The notes below the pieces were generated by a model. That model was not told the origin of the DNA. It saw only the letters and a list, made by a program, of their open reading frames with translations, and did not search any database. A program made the position numbers and the translations under genes. From an uncultured Formosa sp. (lineage in GTDB: Bacteria > Bacteroidota > Bacteroidia > Flavobacteriales > Flavobacteriaceae), in NCBI RefSeq assembly GCF_947500765.1, contig NZ_CANMTH010000002.1:372001-436000 (forward strand): 64,000 nt of DNA, read 5' to 3'. Shown here in pieces: positions 46,681 to 54,679 of this stretch; positions within the stretch are counted from its first letter, which is position 1; the number at the start of each line of letters is the position of its first letter.

Positions 46681-48081
46681 GTGAATAAAGAAGCATCTAA
46701 AATTATAGGCTTTTTAGCAATTCCATGGTTATTGTTAGCTCTAATAGGCCCGCATTTCATGTCCAGTTTATTGGCCTTTTTCTCATTGGCTGTTTTATTT
46801 CAATTGTTTTTTAGATTAAGAAACCCAATATATGCAACACTTTTTTTTGCGCTACTTTTTCAATGGTTGGCCATAAATATTAAAATTGTATATGGAAACA
46901 TTGTTAATATTCCATTAGAAGAGCAGTTTAGTTTTTATCAAAATATTTATAGGTTGTATAATGCTAACACCATAAGTAATATTGGGTTAATTTGTTTTGG
47001 CATAGGGCTGTATTGGATGACTAACAAAAAAATGAGTCATTTGACAGTTGATAAAATGATAGATCCGAGTTATTCTGTTCGGAAAATATTAATTTGTTAT
47101 TTAATATTAACCTTTGGATTTTCATTTTTATTTATATTAAAAAATTATATACCTGGATTAAATACCATTCTAATGGCTTTTTCTAAATTAAAGTGGGGAG
47201 TTTTTCTTTGGGCTTATGTTTATGCAAATTATTATAAAAGAGATTTAAAATTATTATACCTTGTTATTTTAGTTGAAATTTTAATAGGTTTTACTGGATA
47301 TTTTTCATCATTTAAAGATATTATTATTATAACCTTTATTGGTATGTTAAGTGTTGTTTATCAAATTGATACATCAAAGTTGTTGAAGTTTTTTATGCTA
47401 GGTATAGTTACTCTAATGCTTGGTCTAGTTTGGACATCTGTTAAGTTTCAGTTTAGAGATTATTTATCTGGAGGTGGAGGACAAAAAGTTATTGTATCGC
47501 AATCTGATGGTGTTAACAAAATGATATCTCTTTTAGAAGACTTAACATTAGAAGATATGGACGATGCTGTTGATGATTTATTAGATCGTATTAGTTATAT
47601 CGAGTTTTTCTCAATTACATTAGATAATGTTCCAGATAAGATACCATATCAAGATGGTGATATTTTTACAAATGCAGTTTCTTTCTATTTTAAACCTAGA
47701 ATATTTTTTCCTAATAAAGGAATAATTGATGATTCTGCGCATACTAATAAATATACTATGTTAGGCCTAATGGGGGGAGGGAAAGCATCTCATAGTATTG
47801 GTTATATGACTGATGCCTATATTGATTTTGGGCCTATAAATATGTTTCCTTTTTTGGTGTTTCTAGGTGCTATATTTGGATATGTTATAAATTTATTTTT
47901 TAATAAATCTAAAACTATATTTTGGGCCGTTATTTTTATTATCCCTTTCTATTTTTTAATTAGTGTTTATAGTTTTAATATGATCAAAGTAATGGGGAAT
48001 ATGATCACGTATTTTGTTCCCGTTTATCTTATGAGAAATATATTATATAAGCAGTTTGATAGGTATTTCAGGAATGTTTAA
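46681..48081 (+). CDS. O-antigen polymerase-like membrane protein (Wzy-like)
   Basis: This 466-residue protein has about ten to eleven predicted membrane helices and one large loop between residues about 260 and 355. This is the usual layout of oligosaccharide repeat-unit polymerases. Sequence similarity in this group is low, so the call rests on topology, length, position in the locus and segments like YFKPRIFFPNKG and SHSIGYMTDAYIDFG, the latter shared by Wzy-like proteins. It starts with GTG at 46681. An O-antigen ligase is the main alternative. No Wzx flippase is present in the window, although an ABC exporter is. Confidence 0.72.
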   Translation: MNKEASKIIGFLAIPWLLLALIGPHFMSSLLAFFSLAVLFQLFFRLRNPIYATLFFALLFQWLAINIKIVYGNIVNIPLEEQFSFYQNIYRLYNANTISNIGLICFGIGLYWMTNKKMSHLTVDKMIDPSYSVRKILICYLILTFGFSFLFILKNYIPGLNTILMAFSKLKWGVFLWAYVYANYYKRDLKLLYLVILVEILIGFTGYFSSFKDIIIITFIGMLSVVYQIDTSKLLKFFMLGIVTLMLGLVWTSVKFQFRDYLSGGGGQKVIVSQSDGVNKMISLLEDLTLEDMDDAVDDLLDRISYIEFFSITLDNVPDKIPYQDGDIFTNAVSFYFKPRIFFPNKGIIDDSAHTNKYTMLGLMGGGKASHSIGYMTDAYIDFGPINMFPFLVFLGAIFGYVINLFFNKSKTIFWAVIFIIPFYFLISVYSFNMIKVMGNMITYFVPVYLMRNILYKQFDRYFRNV

Positions 48082-48098
48082 TAATGATTAAAGCATAA

Positions 48099-49094
48099 AT
48101 GCGACAACGAATAAATTACATCTTCAGAAAACGACTACCACAATACAATAGTATTGAAGAGCTGTTTGGAGCCATTCAAACCAGACTTAAAGATAAGGTA
48201 GAAGTTGATACCCAGGAACTAGAGTTTTCAGGAGGCAGTCCTATAGTTATTTTAAAAAATATTTTAAGTTTTAAAAAGAAGTCTCTTAATCAAGTAAATC
48301 ATATTACTGGAGATGTCAATTATATGGCATTGGCGACAGGAAAAAAATCAGTGTTAACTATTCATGATATTGGTTCCATTTTGAAAGGTAATATTTTAAA
48401 ACGTACATATCTTAAGCTTGTTTGGTTTACGTTACCCGCTATTTTCGTGAAGAGAATTACTGTAATTTCTGAATTTACTAAAGCAGAACTTTGCAAAGTA
48501 ATACCCTTTGCAAAGGATAAAATTAAAGTCGTTTATAACCCCGTTAACACGGAACTTAGCTATTCGCCAAAAGCAAAAAATACAATTTGTCCAAATATTT
48601 TATTAATAGGAACTAAGCCTAATAAAAATTTAGAACGTACTTTTGAAGCGTTAAACGGAATAACTTGTAAATTAACGATTATAGGAAAATTAACAGAAGA
48701 TCAATTAAGGCTTTTAACACGGTATAAATTAGAGTATAAATCGATGTTTCAAATTCCTTATAACGACATTATTGAAGCCTATAAAGCCTGTGATTTGGTT
48801 TTGTTTGCATCTACTTATGAAGGTTTTGGAATGCCTATTATAGAAGCCCAGGCTGTTGGTAGACCCGTTATTACGTCTAATATAGGAGCAATGAAAGAGA
48901 TTGCAGGAGATACGGCTTATTTAGTAGATCCATATAATATTGAAGAAATCAGAAAGGCTGTGCTAACGATTACTTCTAATGTAGAGATGCAAAATGAATT
49001 AATAAATAAAGGCCAAGTAAATGTCGAAAGATTTCATATTGATAAGATTGTAGAAGATTATTTAACTATTTATAAGGACGTTGTTAATGCCTAA
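48099..49094 (+). CDS. Glycosyltransferase family 4
   Basis: This 331-residue GT-B enzyme has LTIHDIGSILKG in the N-domain, followed by ITVISEFTKAEL. The C-domain shows NILLIGTKPNKNLERTFEAL, then FASTYEGFGMPIIEAQAVGRPVI with the EX7E motif. The final helix includes RFHIDKIVEDYL. It is a little shorter than most GT4 enzymes but complete. Its stop overlaps the next GT gene, whose ATG at 49087 lies 8 nt inside. Donor unknown. Confidence 0.9.
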   Translation: MRQRINYIFRKRLPQYNSIEELFGAIQTRLKDKVEVDTQELEFSGGSPIVILKNILSFKKKSLNQVNHITGDVNYMALATGKKSVLTIHDIGSILKGNILKRTYLKLVWFTLPAIFVKRITVISEFTKAELCKVIPFAKDKIKVVYNPVNTELSYSPKAKNTICPNILLIGTKPNKNLERTFEALNGITCKLTIIGKLTEDQLRLLTRYKLEYKSMFQIPYNDIIEAYKACDLVLFASTYEGFGMPIIEAQAVGRPVITSNIGAMKEIAGDTAYLVDPYNIEEIRKAVLTITSNVEMQNELINKGQVNVERFHIDKIVEDYLTIYKDVVNA

Positions 49095-50226
49095 AAAAGA
49101 AAAAATATTAATTTTTATAGATTGGTTTCTACCAGGTTATAAAGCAGGAGGACCAATTCAATCTGTAAATAATATTGTATTTCACCTTCATGATGAGTTT
49201 GATATATCGATAGTGACTTCAAATAAAGATTTAGGAGAATCTGTTCCTTATGATAATTTAGAATTTAACACGTGGCAAGTTAAAGCGAATTATAAAGTGA
49301 TGTATTTAGATGAGAATCATCAGAATAGTACACGTTATAAAAAGATAATTGAAGAAGAACATTACGATTATGTGTATTATAATTCTTTGTTTTCTGTAAA
49401 ATTCACCTTACTTCCTTTATGGACATATAGAAAAACAGCATTAAAACAAGTTTTAGCCCCCAGAGGGATGGTTGGTAAAGGAGCTCTAGCCATAAAACCT
49501 TTAAAGAAGAAAATATTTATTTCATTATTTAAATTAAATGGATTGCATAAAAAAGTGGTTTGGCATGCAACGTCCAGTTTAGAAAAGGAAGAAATCGAAA
49601 TGCAGTTCGGACATGAGTTAGATACTCGTATAGCTCCAAATCTATCTTCTAAAATGGGAGTATATCAGGATAAAGAAAAAAGAGAAAAGTGTCTAAATGT
49701 GTTTTTCCTTTCTAGAATTGCACTCAAGAAAAATTTATTAAAGGCTTTGGAATATTTGTCTAAAACTAATTCTGAATATAAAATTAGTTTTTCAATAATA
49801 GGTCCGATAGATGAATCTGAATATTGGCAATCTTGTGAAGAATATATTAAAAAAATGCCCAAACATATTGAGGTTTCTTATTTAGGAGCAATTCCTAATT
49901 ATAAATTAAAAGATACATTAAAAAATCAGCATATATTGTTATTACCGACTATGCATGAGAATTTCGGGCATGTAATCATGGAATCTTGGCAAAATGGGTG
50001 TCCTGTAATTATTTCAGATCAAACGCCCTGGGAAAAACTAAAAGAAAAATATATTGGATATTCAGTACCTTTGTCCGAAACAGATAAGTTTGTGGATAAA
50101 ATCAACCACTTTGCGGAAATGGATAAAGTTAGTTTTAATACATGGTCTAAATCTTCATATGATTTTGCTGAGACCTTTACTCAAAAACCACAACTTGTAA
50201 TCGATACTAAGAAATTATTTAAATAG
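49087..50226 (+). CDS. Glycosyltransferase family 4
   Basis: This 379-residue GT-B enzyme starts at ATG 49087, inside the previous gene's last codons. A TTG at 49081 is also in frame but adds only two residues. The sequence begins [24 protein letters not shown], common to this GT group, and has [12 protein letters not shown]. The C-domain contains [19 protein letters not shown] and [19 protein letters not shown], where E-x-F-G-x5-E is the catalytic acidic pattern. The UDP-xylose synthase gene follows, so a xylose acceptor or donor role for this enzyme is possible but unproven. Confidence 0.88.
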   Translation: MPKKEKILIFIDWFLPGYKAGGPIQSVNNIVFHLHDEFDISIVTSNKDLGESVPYDNLEFNTWQVKANYKVMYLDENHQNSTRYKKIIEEEHYDYVYYNSLFSVKFTLLPLWTYRKTALKQVLAPRGMVGKGALAIKPLKKKIFISLFKLNGLHKKVVWHATSSLEKEEIEMQFGHELDTRIAPNLSSKMGVYQDKEKREKCLNVFFLSRIALKKNLLKALEYLSKTNSEYKISFSIIGPIDESEYWQSCEEYIKKMPKHIEVSYLGAIPNYKLKDTLKNQHILLLPTMHENFGHVIMESWQNGCPVIISDQTPWEKLKEKYIGYSVPLSETDKFVDKINHFAEMDKVSFNTWSKSSYDFAETFTQKPQLVIDTKKLFK

Positions 50227-50236
50227 AAAATATAAA

Positions 50237-51184
50237 ATGAAAAGAATACTAATAACCGGAGGAGCAGGTTTCGTAGGTTCGCATTTATGTGAACGCTTAT
50301 TAAATGAAGGTAATGAAGTTATCTGTTTAGATAATTATTTTACAGGAAGTAAAAAGAATATTGAACATTTAATGGATCATCATTATTTCGAGTTGGTTCG
50401 TCACGATGTTACTCAACCTTACATGATTGAGGTCGATGAGATTTACAATATGGCTTGTCCAGCATCTCCAGTACATTATCAATACAATCCTATAAAAACG
50501 ATTAAAACGTCGGTTATGGGAGCTATAAATATGTTAGGATTAGCAAAACGTGTTAAAGCTAAAATATTGCAAGCTTCTACAAGTGAAGTGTATGGAGATC
50601 CAGCTGTGCACCCACAACCAGAATCCTATTGGGGAAATGTAAATCCAATAGGATTACGCTCTTGCTACGATGAAGGAAAGCGTTGTGCAGAAACGTTATT
50701 TATGGATTATCATTTGCAAAACGAGGTAGATATTAAAATTATTAGAATTTTTAATACGTATGGTCCAAATATGAATCCTAATGATGGGAGAGTTGTGTCT
50801 AATTTCATTGTTCAGGCATTAAAAGGTGAAGATATTACGATGTTTGGAGATGGAAGTCAGACGCGTTCTTTTCAGTATGTTGATGATTTAGTAGAAGGAT
50901 CTATTCGTATGATGGGCAGTCGCGATGGTTTTACAGGACCAGTAAACATTGGTAATCCAGTAGAATTTACTATGATGGAATTGGCAAGTAAAGTTATAGA
51001 AATGACTAATTCTACGTCTAAAATTATTCATTTACCATTACCTCAAGACGATCCTTTACAACGTAAACCGGTAATAGATTTAGCTAAGAAAGAATTAAAT
51101 GGATGGGAACCAAAGATTCATTTAGAAGAAGGTTTGGTAAAAACAATCAGTTATTTCGATAATTTACTTAAAGCTGAACACTAA
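50237..51184 (+). CDS. UDP-glucuronate decarboxylase (UDP-xylose synthase)
   Basis: This 315-residue SDR enzyme converts UDP-glucuronate to UDP-xylose. NAD binding is by [21 protein letters not shown] follows, then [20 protein letters not shown], which is diagnostic of UXS rather than other epimerases. STSEVYGDP and the catalytic YDEGK lie in [14 protein letters not shown]. Its substrate comes from the ugd gene at 25900, far upstream in the locus. Xylose should thus be among the sugars of the polymer. Full length. Cytoplasmic. Confidence 0.94.
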   Translation: MKRILITGGAGFVGSHLCERLLNEGNEVICLDNYFTGSKKNIEHLMDHHYFELVRHDVTQPYMIEVDEIYNMACPASPVHYQYNPIKTIKTSVMGAINMLGLAKRVKAKILQASTSEVYGDPAVHPQPESYWGNVNPIGLRSCYDEGKRCAETLFMDYHLQNEVDIKIIRIFNTYGPNMNPNDGRVVSNFIVQALKGEDITMFGDGSQTRSFQYVDDLVEGSIRMMGSRDGFTGPVNIGNPVEFTMMELASKVIEMTNSTSKIIHLPLPQDDPLQRKPVIDLAKKELNGWEPKIHLEEGLVKTISYFDNLLKAEH

Positions 51185-51185
51185 T

Positions 51186-51725
51186 TTGAAAACGGATTTA
51201 TCAACTTATAATAATAATTGGTATCAGCCAGGAGGTAAACTTAAAATCTTACTCTGGTATTTTGTTAATGTGTTGTTTTTTATAAATCCTTTAAATCCTG
51301 TTTCTAGTATAAAAGTGTTTCTTTTGAAACGTTTTGGAGCTAAAATAGGAACAGGAGTAGTCATAAAGCCTGGCGTGAATATAAAATATCCATGGTTATT
51401 AACTATTGGTGATTATTCATGGATAGGAGAGAAGGTTTGGATCGATAATTTAGCAAAAGTGACTATAGGTAATCATGCTTGTATATCTCAAGAAGCCATG
51501 TTATTATGTGGGAATCATAATTATAAAAAATCGACTTTCGATTTAATGGTTGGAGAGATTCTAATTGAAGATGGTGCTTGGTTAGGTGCAAAATCTGTGG
51601 TTTGCCCTAATGTAAAAATTGAATCTCATGCTATTTTAACAGTGAATTCTGTTGCAACAAAAACATTAGAAGCTAATTACATTTATCAAGGAAACCCAGC
51701 AAAACAAATACGAAAAAGAAAATAG
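51186..51725 (+). CDS. WcaF-type colanic acid biosynthesis acetyltransferase homologue
   Basis: This 179-residue left-handed beta-helix acetyltransferase starts with TTG at 51186, one nucleotide after the preceding stop, and no ATG fits. It has the N-terminal NNNWYQPGG segment seen in WcaF-like proteins, then SIKVFLLKRFGAKIGTGV, and hexapeptide repeats running through WIGEKVWIDNLAKVTIGN. ILIEDGAWLGAKSVVCPNVK lies in the C-terminal turns. Residues CGNHNY hold the likely catalytic His. O-acetylation of a sugar residue using acetyl-CoA is expected. It is a second acetyltransferase, besides the one at 38069. Confidence 0.88.
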   Translation: MKTDLSTYNNNWYQPGGKLKILLWYFVNVLFFINPLNPVSSIKVFLLKRFGAKIGTGVVIKPGVNIKYPWLLTIGDYSWIGEKVWIDNLAKVTIGNHACISQEAMLLCGNHNYKKSTFDLMVGEILIEDGAWLGAKSVVCPNVKIESHAILTVNSVATKTLEANYIYQGNPAKQIRKRK

Positions 51726-51729
51726 ACTA

Positions 51730-52485
51730 ATGAAAGTTTCAATAATCACGGCCACATATAATAGTGAAAAAACTATAGAAGATTGCTTAAAATCTGTTTT
51801 AAATCAAAATTATAATAACATAGAATACATTATAATCGATGGCGCATCTACAGATGACACGTTAAGCATAATTGAAAAGGCTAAGCTTAAGCATGAAAAT
51901 ATAATTAGTGTGTCAGAAGCCGATAAGGGCATCTACGATGCATTGAATAAAGGAATAGAAAAAGCGACTGGTGATGTTGTAGGCTTTTTGCATTCTGATG
52001 ATTTTTTTGCTTCAAATGAAACCATTAATCATATTGTTGAAGCATTTAAATCTAATAAAGTAGATGGGGTTTATGGTGATTTACACTATATAAACTCAAC
52101 AAACTCAGATAAGATTGTTCGAAACTGGAAAAGTCAACCATTTTCAGAAAAATTATTAAAACAAGGTTGGATGCCCGCTCATCCAACTTTATTTTTAAAG
52201 AAATCAGTCTATTTAAAACATGGTTTATTTAATTTAAATTTCAAAATAGCCGCAGATTACGATTTAATGTTGCGTATTTTTAAAGATGCTTCTCTTCGGT
52301 TTAATTACCTTCCTGAGGTGATTACTAAAATGCGTGTTGGAGGAGCAAGTAATAGAAGTTTGAAGAATATTTGGTTAAAAACAAGAGAAGATTATATGGC
52401 TGTAAAAGGTAATAAAATGGGAAGCCCAGTGTTAGTGATTTGTTCTAAAAACTTATCTAAGATTCCTCAATTATTTAAAAAGTAA
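51730..52485 (+). CDS. Glycosyltransferase family 2 (WcaA-like)
   Basis: This 251-residue GT-A enzyme starts KVSIITATYNSEKTIEDCLKS. DGASTDD lies at 37-43, SEADKGIYDALNKG is the subgroup motif, and HSDD near residue 88 is the metal-binding site. AHPTLFLKKSVY and AADYDLMLRIF come later. Its layout matches the enzyme at 34171, suggesting an old duplication or parallel acquisition. It is the last glycosyltransferase before the 218-nt gap preceding the initiating transferase gene. Substrates unknown. Confidence 0.88.
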   Translation: MKVSIITATYNSEKTIEDCLKSVLNQNYNNIEYIIIDGASTDDTLSIIEKAKLKHENIISVSEADKGIYDALNKGIEKATGDVVGFLHSDDFFASNETINHIVEAFKSNKVDGVYGDLHYINSTNSDKIVRNWKSQPFSEKLLKQGWMPAHPTLFLKKSVYLKHGLFNLNFKIAADYDLMLRIFKDASLRFNYLPEVITKMRVGGASNRSLKNIWLKTREDYMAVKGNKMGSPVLVICSKNLSKIPQLFKK

Positions 52486-52703
52486 AATCTATTTTTGCAA
52501 AACAAACTCATAGGGATGCTTAAACGTGTTTTTTTTAAAGAAGTTTTGTATATTACTATATTAAATAGAAATTTATATCAATAATAAAAATTATTGATAA
52601 TAAGTCATTGATATTCTATGTTATAGAATTTTATTTTTTTATTAAACCAACCCCAAGTTGTACGATTTTTTAAAGTTGTATAATTATATTTAAATCGCTA
52701 TTA

Positions 52704-53852
52704 ATGAATTTATTAACCTCAATTATTGACAGTGGAAATGGAACTGTTTTATTATTATTTCCTTTCTTATTAGCATTAATTACTGCTTTTTTAGCTTTCC
52801 CAACAATCATTTTTATAGCTCATGCCAAACAATTAGTAGATGTTCCGGATAAACGTAGTGTGCATTCTAAGACAGTGCCAACACTAGGTGGAATTGGGAT
52901 ATTCTTTGCCGTTGCTATAGTCTTAACATTATCAGGAGCCTTTTTAGATGCTAAATTATTAATGCCAGTTGTTGGAGCTTTAATCATTTTGTTTTTTTTG
53001 GGAGTAAAGGATGATATCTTGATACTTTCTCCGAAGAAAAAAATGCTAGGACAAATTATAGCTGCATTGATGGTTATTTTAATTACAGATCTAAGAATTA
53101 TAACCTTTTCAGGTATTTTAGGTCTAGGTGAATTACCTTATTTCTTATCTGTTGGATTTACATTGTTCGTGTTTATTTTAATTATAAATGCTTATAATTT
53201 AATTGATGGATTAGATGGTCTAGCTGGTTCAGTCGGACTTTTAGTCTCTTTGTTTTATGGTTTTCTGTTTTTTAAAATGCAGGAGATGTCTTTAACGGTT
53301 GTTTCTTTGGCTTTAGTAGGGGCTTTAATTCCATTTCTATATTTTAATTTTTCAAAGGTTAGAAAGATTTTTATGGGCGACACTGGGTCAATGGTTGTCG
53401 GCTTTTTACTTGCATTTCAGTCAATTGCATTTATTCATATTAATCAATTAAATGTAGCGGCTCAATTTCATTTGAATGCGCCTTTATTAGTCTTAGCAAT
53501 ATTGTTTTTTCCTTTATTAGATACGCTACGTATTTTTTACGTTCGAGTAGTTATATATAAAAAACACCCTTTTAGTCCCGATAAAAATCATATTCATCAT
53601 CAGATGTTACAATTAGGTTTAAAGCATTGGCAAGTAACAATTGTTATTGCAATTGCTTCAACTTCTGTGTTAATTATAGCTTTATTGTTTCAAAATTTAA
53701 ATGTTAATTTATTATTATCAATAGTTATTGTTTCAGGTATATTTATGTTTTGCTTACCTTTTTTTATTAATTATAGTGTGTTCAACAAACGAATTAAGAT
53801 GAATAAATTACTTAAAAAGCTACATTTAATTAGTTTTTCTAAAGCAAAATAA
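52704..53852 (+). CDS. MraY/WecA-type undecaprenyl-phosphate sugar-1-phosphate transferase
   Basis: This 382-residue integral membrane protein of the polyprenyl-phosphate HexNAc-1-P transferase family has about ten helices. Conserved cytoplasmic motifs are VPDKRSVHSKTVPTLGGIG, GVKDDI with the Asp pair near residue 95, NAYNLIDGLDGLAG, FMGDTGSMVVGF and HPFSPDKNHIHHQ with its His cluster. It should start the lipid-linked repeat unit by loading a HexNAc-1-phosphate on undecaprenyl phosphate. The 218-nt region in front of it shows no clear promoter. Such an initiating enzyme fits a Wzy-dependent route and also some ABC-dependent ones. Confidence 0.92.
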   Translation: MNLLTSIIDSGNGTVLLLFPFLLALITAFLAFPTIIFIAHAKQLVDVPDKRSVHSKTVPTLGGIGIFFAVAIVLTLSGAFLDAKLLMPVVGALIILFFLGVKDDILILSPKKKMLGQIIAALMVILITDLRIITFSGILGLGELPYFLSVGFTLFVFILIINAYNLIDGLDGLAGSVGLLVSLFYGFLFFKMQEMSLTVVSLALVGALIPFLYFNFSKVRKIFMGDTGSMVVGFLLAFQSIAFIHINQLNVAAQFHLNAPLLVLAILFFPLLDTLRIFYVRVVIYKKHPFSPDKNHIHHQMLQLGLKHWQVTIVIAIASTSVLIIALLFQNLNVNLLLSIVIVSGIFMFCLPFFINYSVFNKRIKMNKLLKKLHLISFSKAK

Positions 53853-53856
53853 AACA

Positions 53857-53887
53857 TTTGTGATTGAGTGTATTACGCTTATATTTG
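53857..53887 (+). promoter_or_regulatory. Predicted promoter of the wza-wzc pair
   Basis: TTTG at 53857-53860, a 19-nt spacer and TATATTTG at 53880-53887 are a perfect flavobacterial promoter. Transcription would start about 53894, roughly 20 nt before the ATG at 53913. Export genes may thus have their own expression. Confidence 0.7.
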
Positions 53888-53912
53888 TAAATCAAACTAA
53901 AATAAAGTTTAA

Positions 53913-54674
53913 ATGAAATTATTTAGATTGCTAGGAGTGTTCTTAGCTTTTCTTTTTGCAACCTCTTGTGCTACTAAGAAGGAAATTTTATATTTTCAAG
54001 ATTATGAAAATATACCAGAAGAAGTTATTCTTAATACAACCAAAATTCAAATTAATGATATATTAAGTATATCGGTTAAGTCTTTAGTTTCTGAAGCTGC
54101 AGAACCCTATAATAGGAGTAATACGACAGGTTCTAGTAACAATTCAGATATGATGAAATTGCAAGGATATTTAGTCTCTTCTACAGGTGAAATTACATTT
54201 CCTATTTTAGGTAAACTTCAAGTGAAAAATAAATCTACAAAAGAACTTGAAGATTATATTAGACAAATTTTAATTGAGGATGGCCACTTGAAAGATCCTA
54301 CTGTGATAGTAAGAATCGTGAATGCAAAGTTTACTGTTTTAGGGGAAGTAGGTAGTCCTGGTACTTATGATTATAATGAAGAAACAATAACGTTACCCCA
54401 AGCATTAGGTATGGCAGGAGATTTATCTATCAATGGTGTTAGAGAGGATGTTATGATTATTAGAGAAGTTGATCAAGTACGTACAGTAGCACACATCGAT
54501 ATGACAAAAACAGATTGGTTTACTAGCCCGTATTATTCAATAAAACAAAATGATATAATTGTTGTCAACCAAAATGGACCAGGGGTTAAAAAAGCAGGTT
54601 ATATTACAAGTCTAACAGGAGTCTTTAGTGTTGTTTCTTTTGCTCTAACCTTAATTTTATTATTAAATAATTAG
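53913..54674 (+). CDS. Polysaccharide biosynthesis/export lipoprotein (Wza-like)
   Basis: This 253-residue outer-membrane polysaccharide export protein has a signal peptide with lipobox FATSC, where Cys19 is the lipidation site. The poly_export domain (about 45-130) contains INDILSISVKS and GYLVSSTGEITFPILGKLQV. A SLBB-type repeat follows with FTVLGEVGSPGTYDYNEE. The C-terminal GYITSLTGVFSVVSFALTLILLL is a hydrophobic helix common in Bacteroidetes versions. It is shorter than E. coli Wza, as usual in the phylum. The Wzc gene follows after 5 nt. It should form the channel for export together with Wzc. Confidence 0.93.
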   Translation: MKLFRLLGVFLAFLFATSCATKKEILYFQDYENIPEEVILNTTKIQINDILSISVKSLVSEAAEPYNRSNTTGSSNNSDMMKLQGYLVSSTGEITFPILGKLQVKNKSTKELEDYIRQILIEDGHLKDPTVIVRIVNAKFTVLGEVGSPGTYDYNEETITLPQALGMAGDLSINGVREDVMIIREVDQVRTVAHIDMTKTDWFTSPYYSIKQNDIIVVNQNGPGVKKAGYITSLTGVFSVVSFALTLILLLNN

Positions 54675-54679
54675 AAGTA

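Noticed and set aside
46681..48081. O-antigen ligase call for the polymerase-like protein
   Set aside because: Not excluded, but the large loop and locus position fit Wzy slightly better. Recorded as the alternative in the feature.
52486..52703. Promoter before the initiating transferase (TTG at 52658, TATATTTA at 52685)
   Set aside because: The spacer is about 24 nt and the -7 box lacks the final G, so it is too weak to call.
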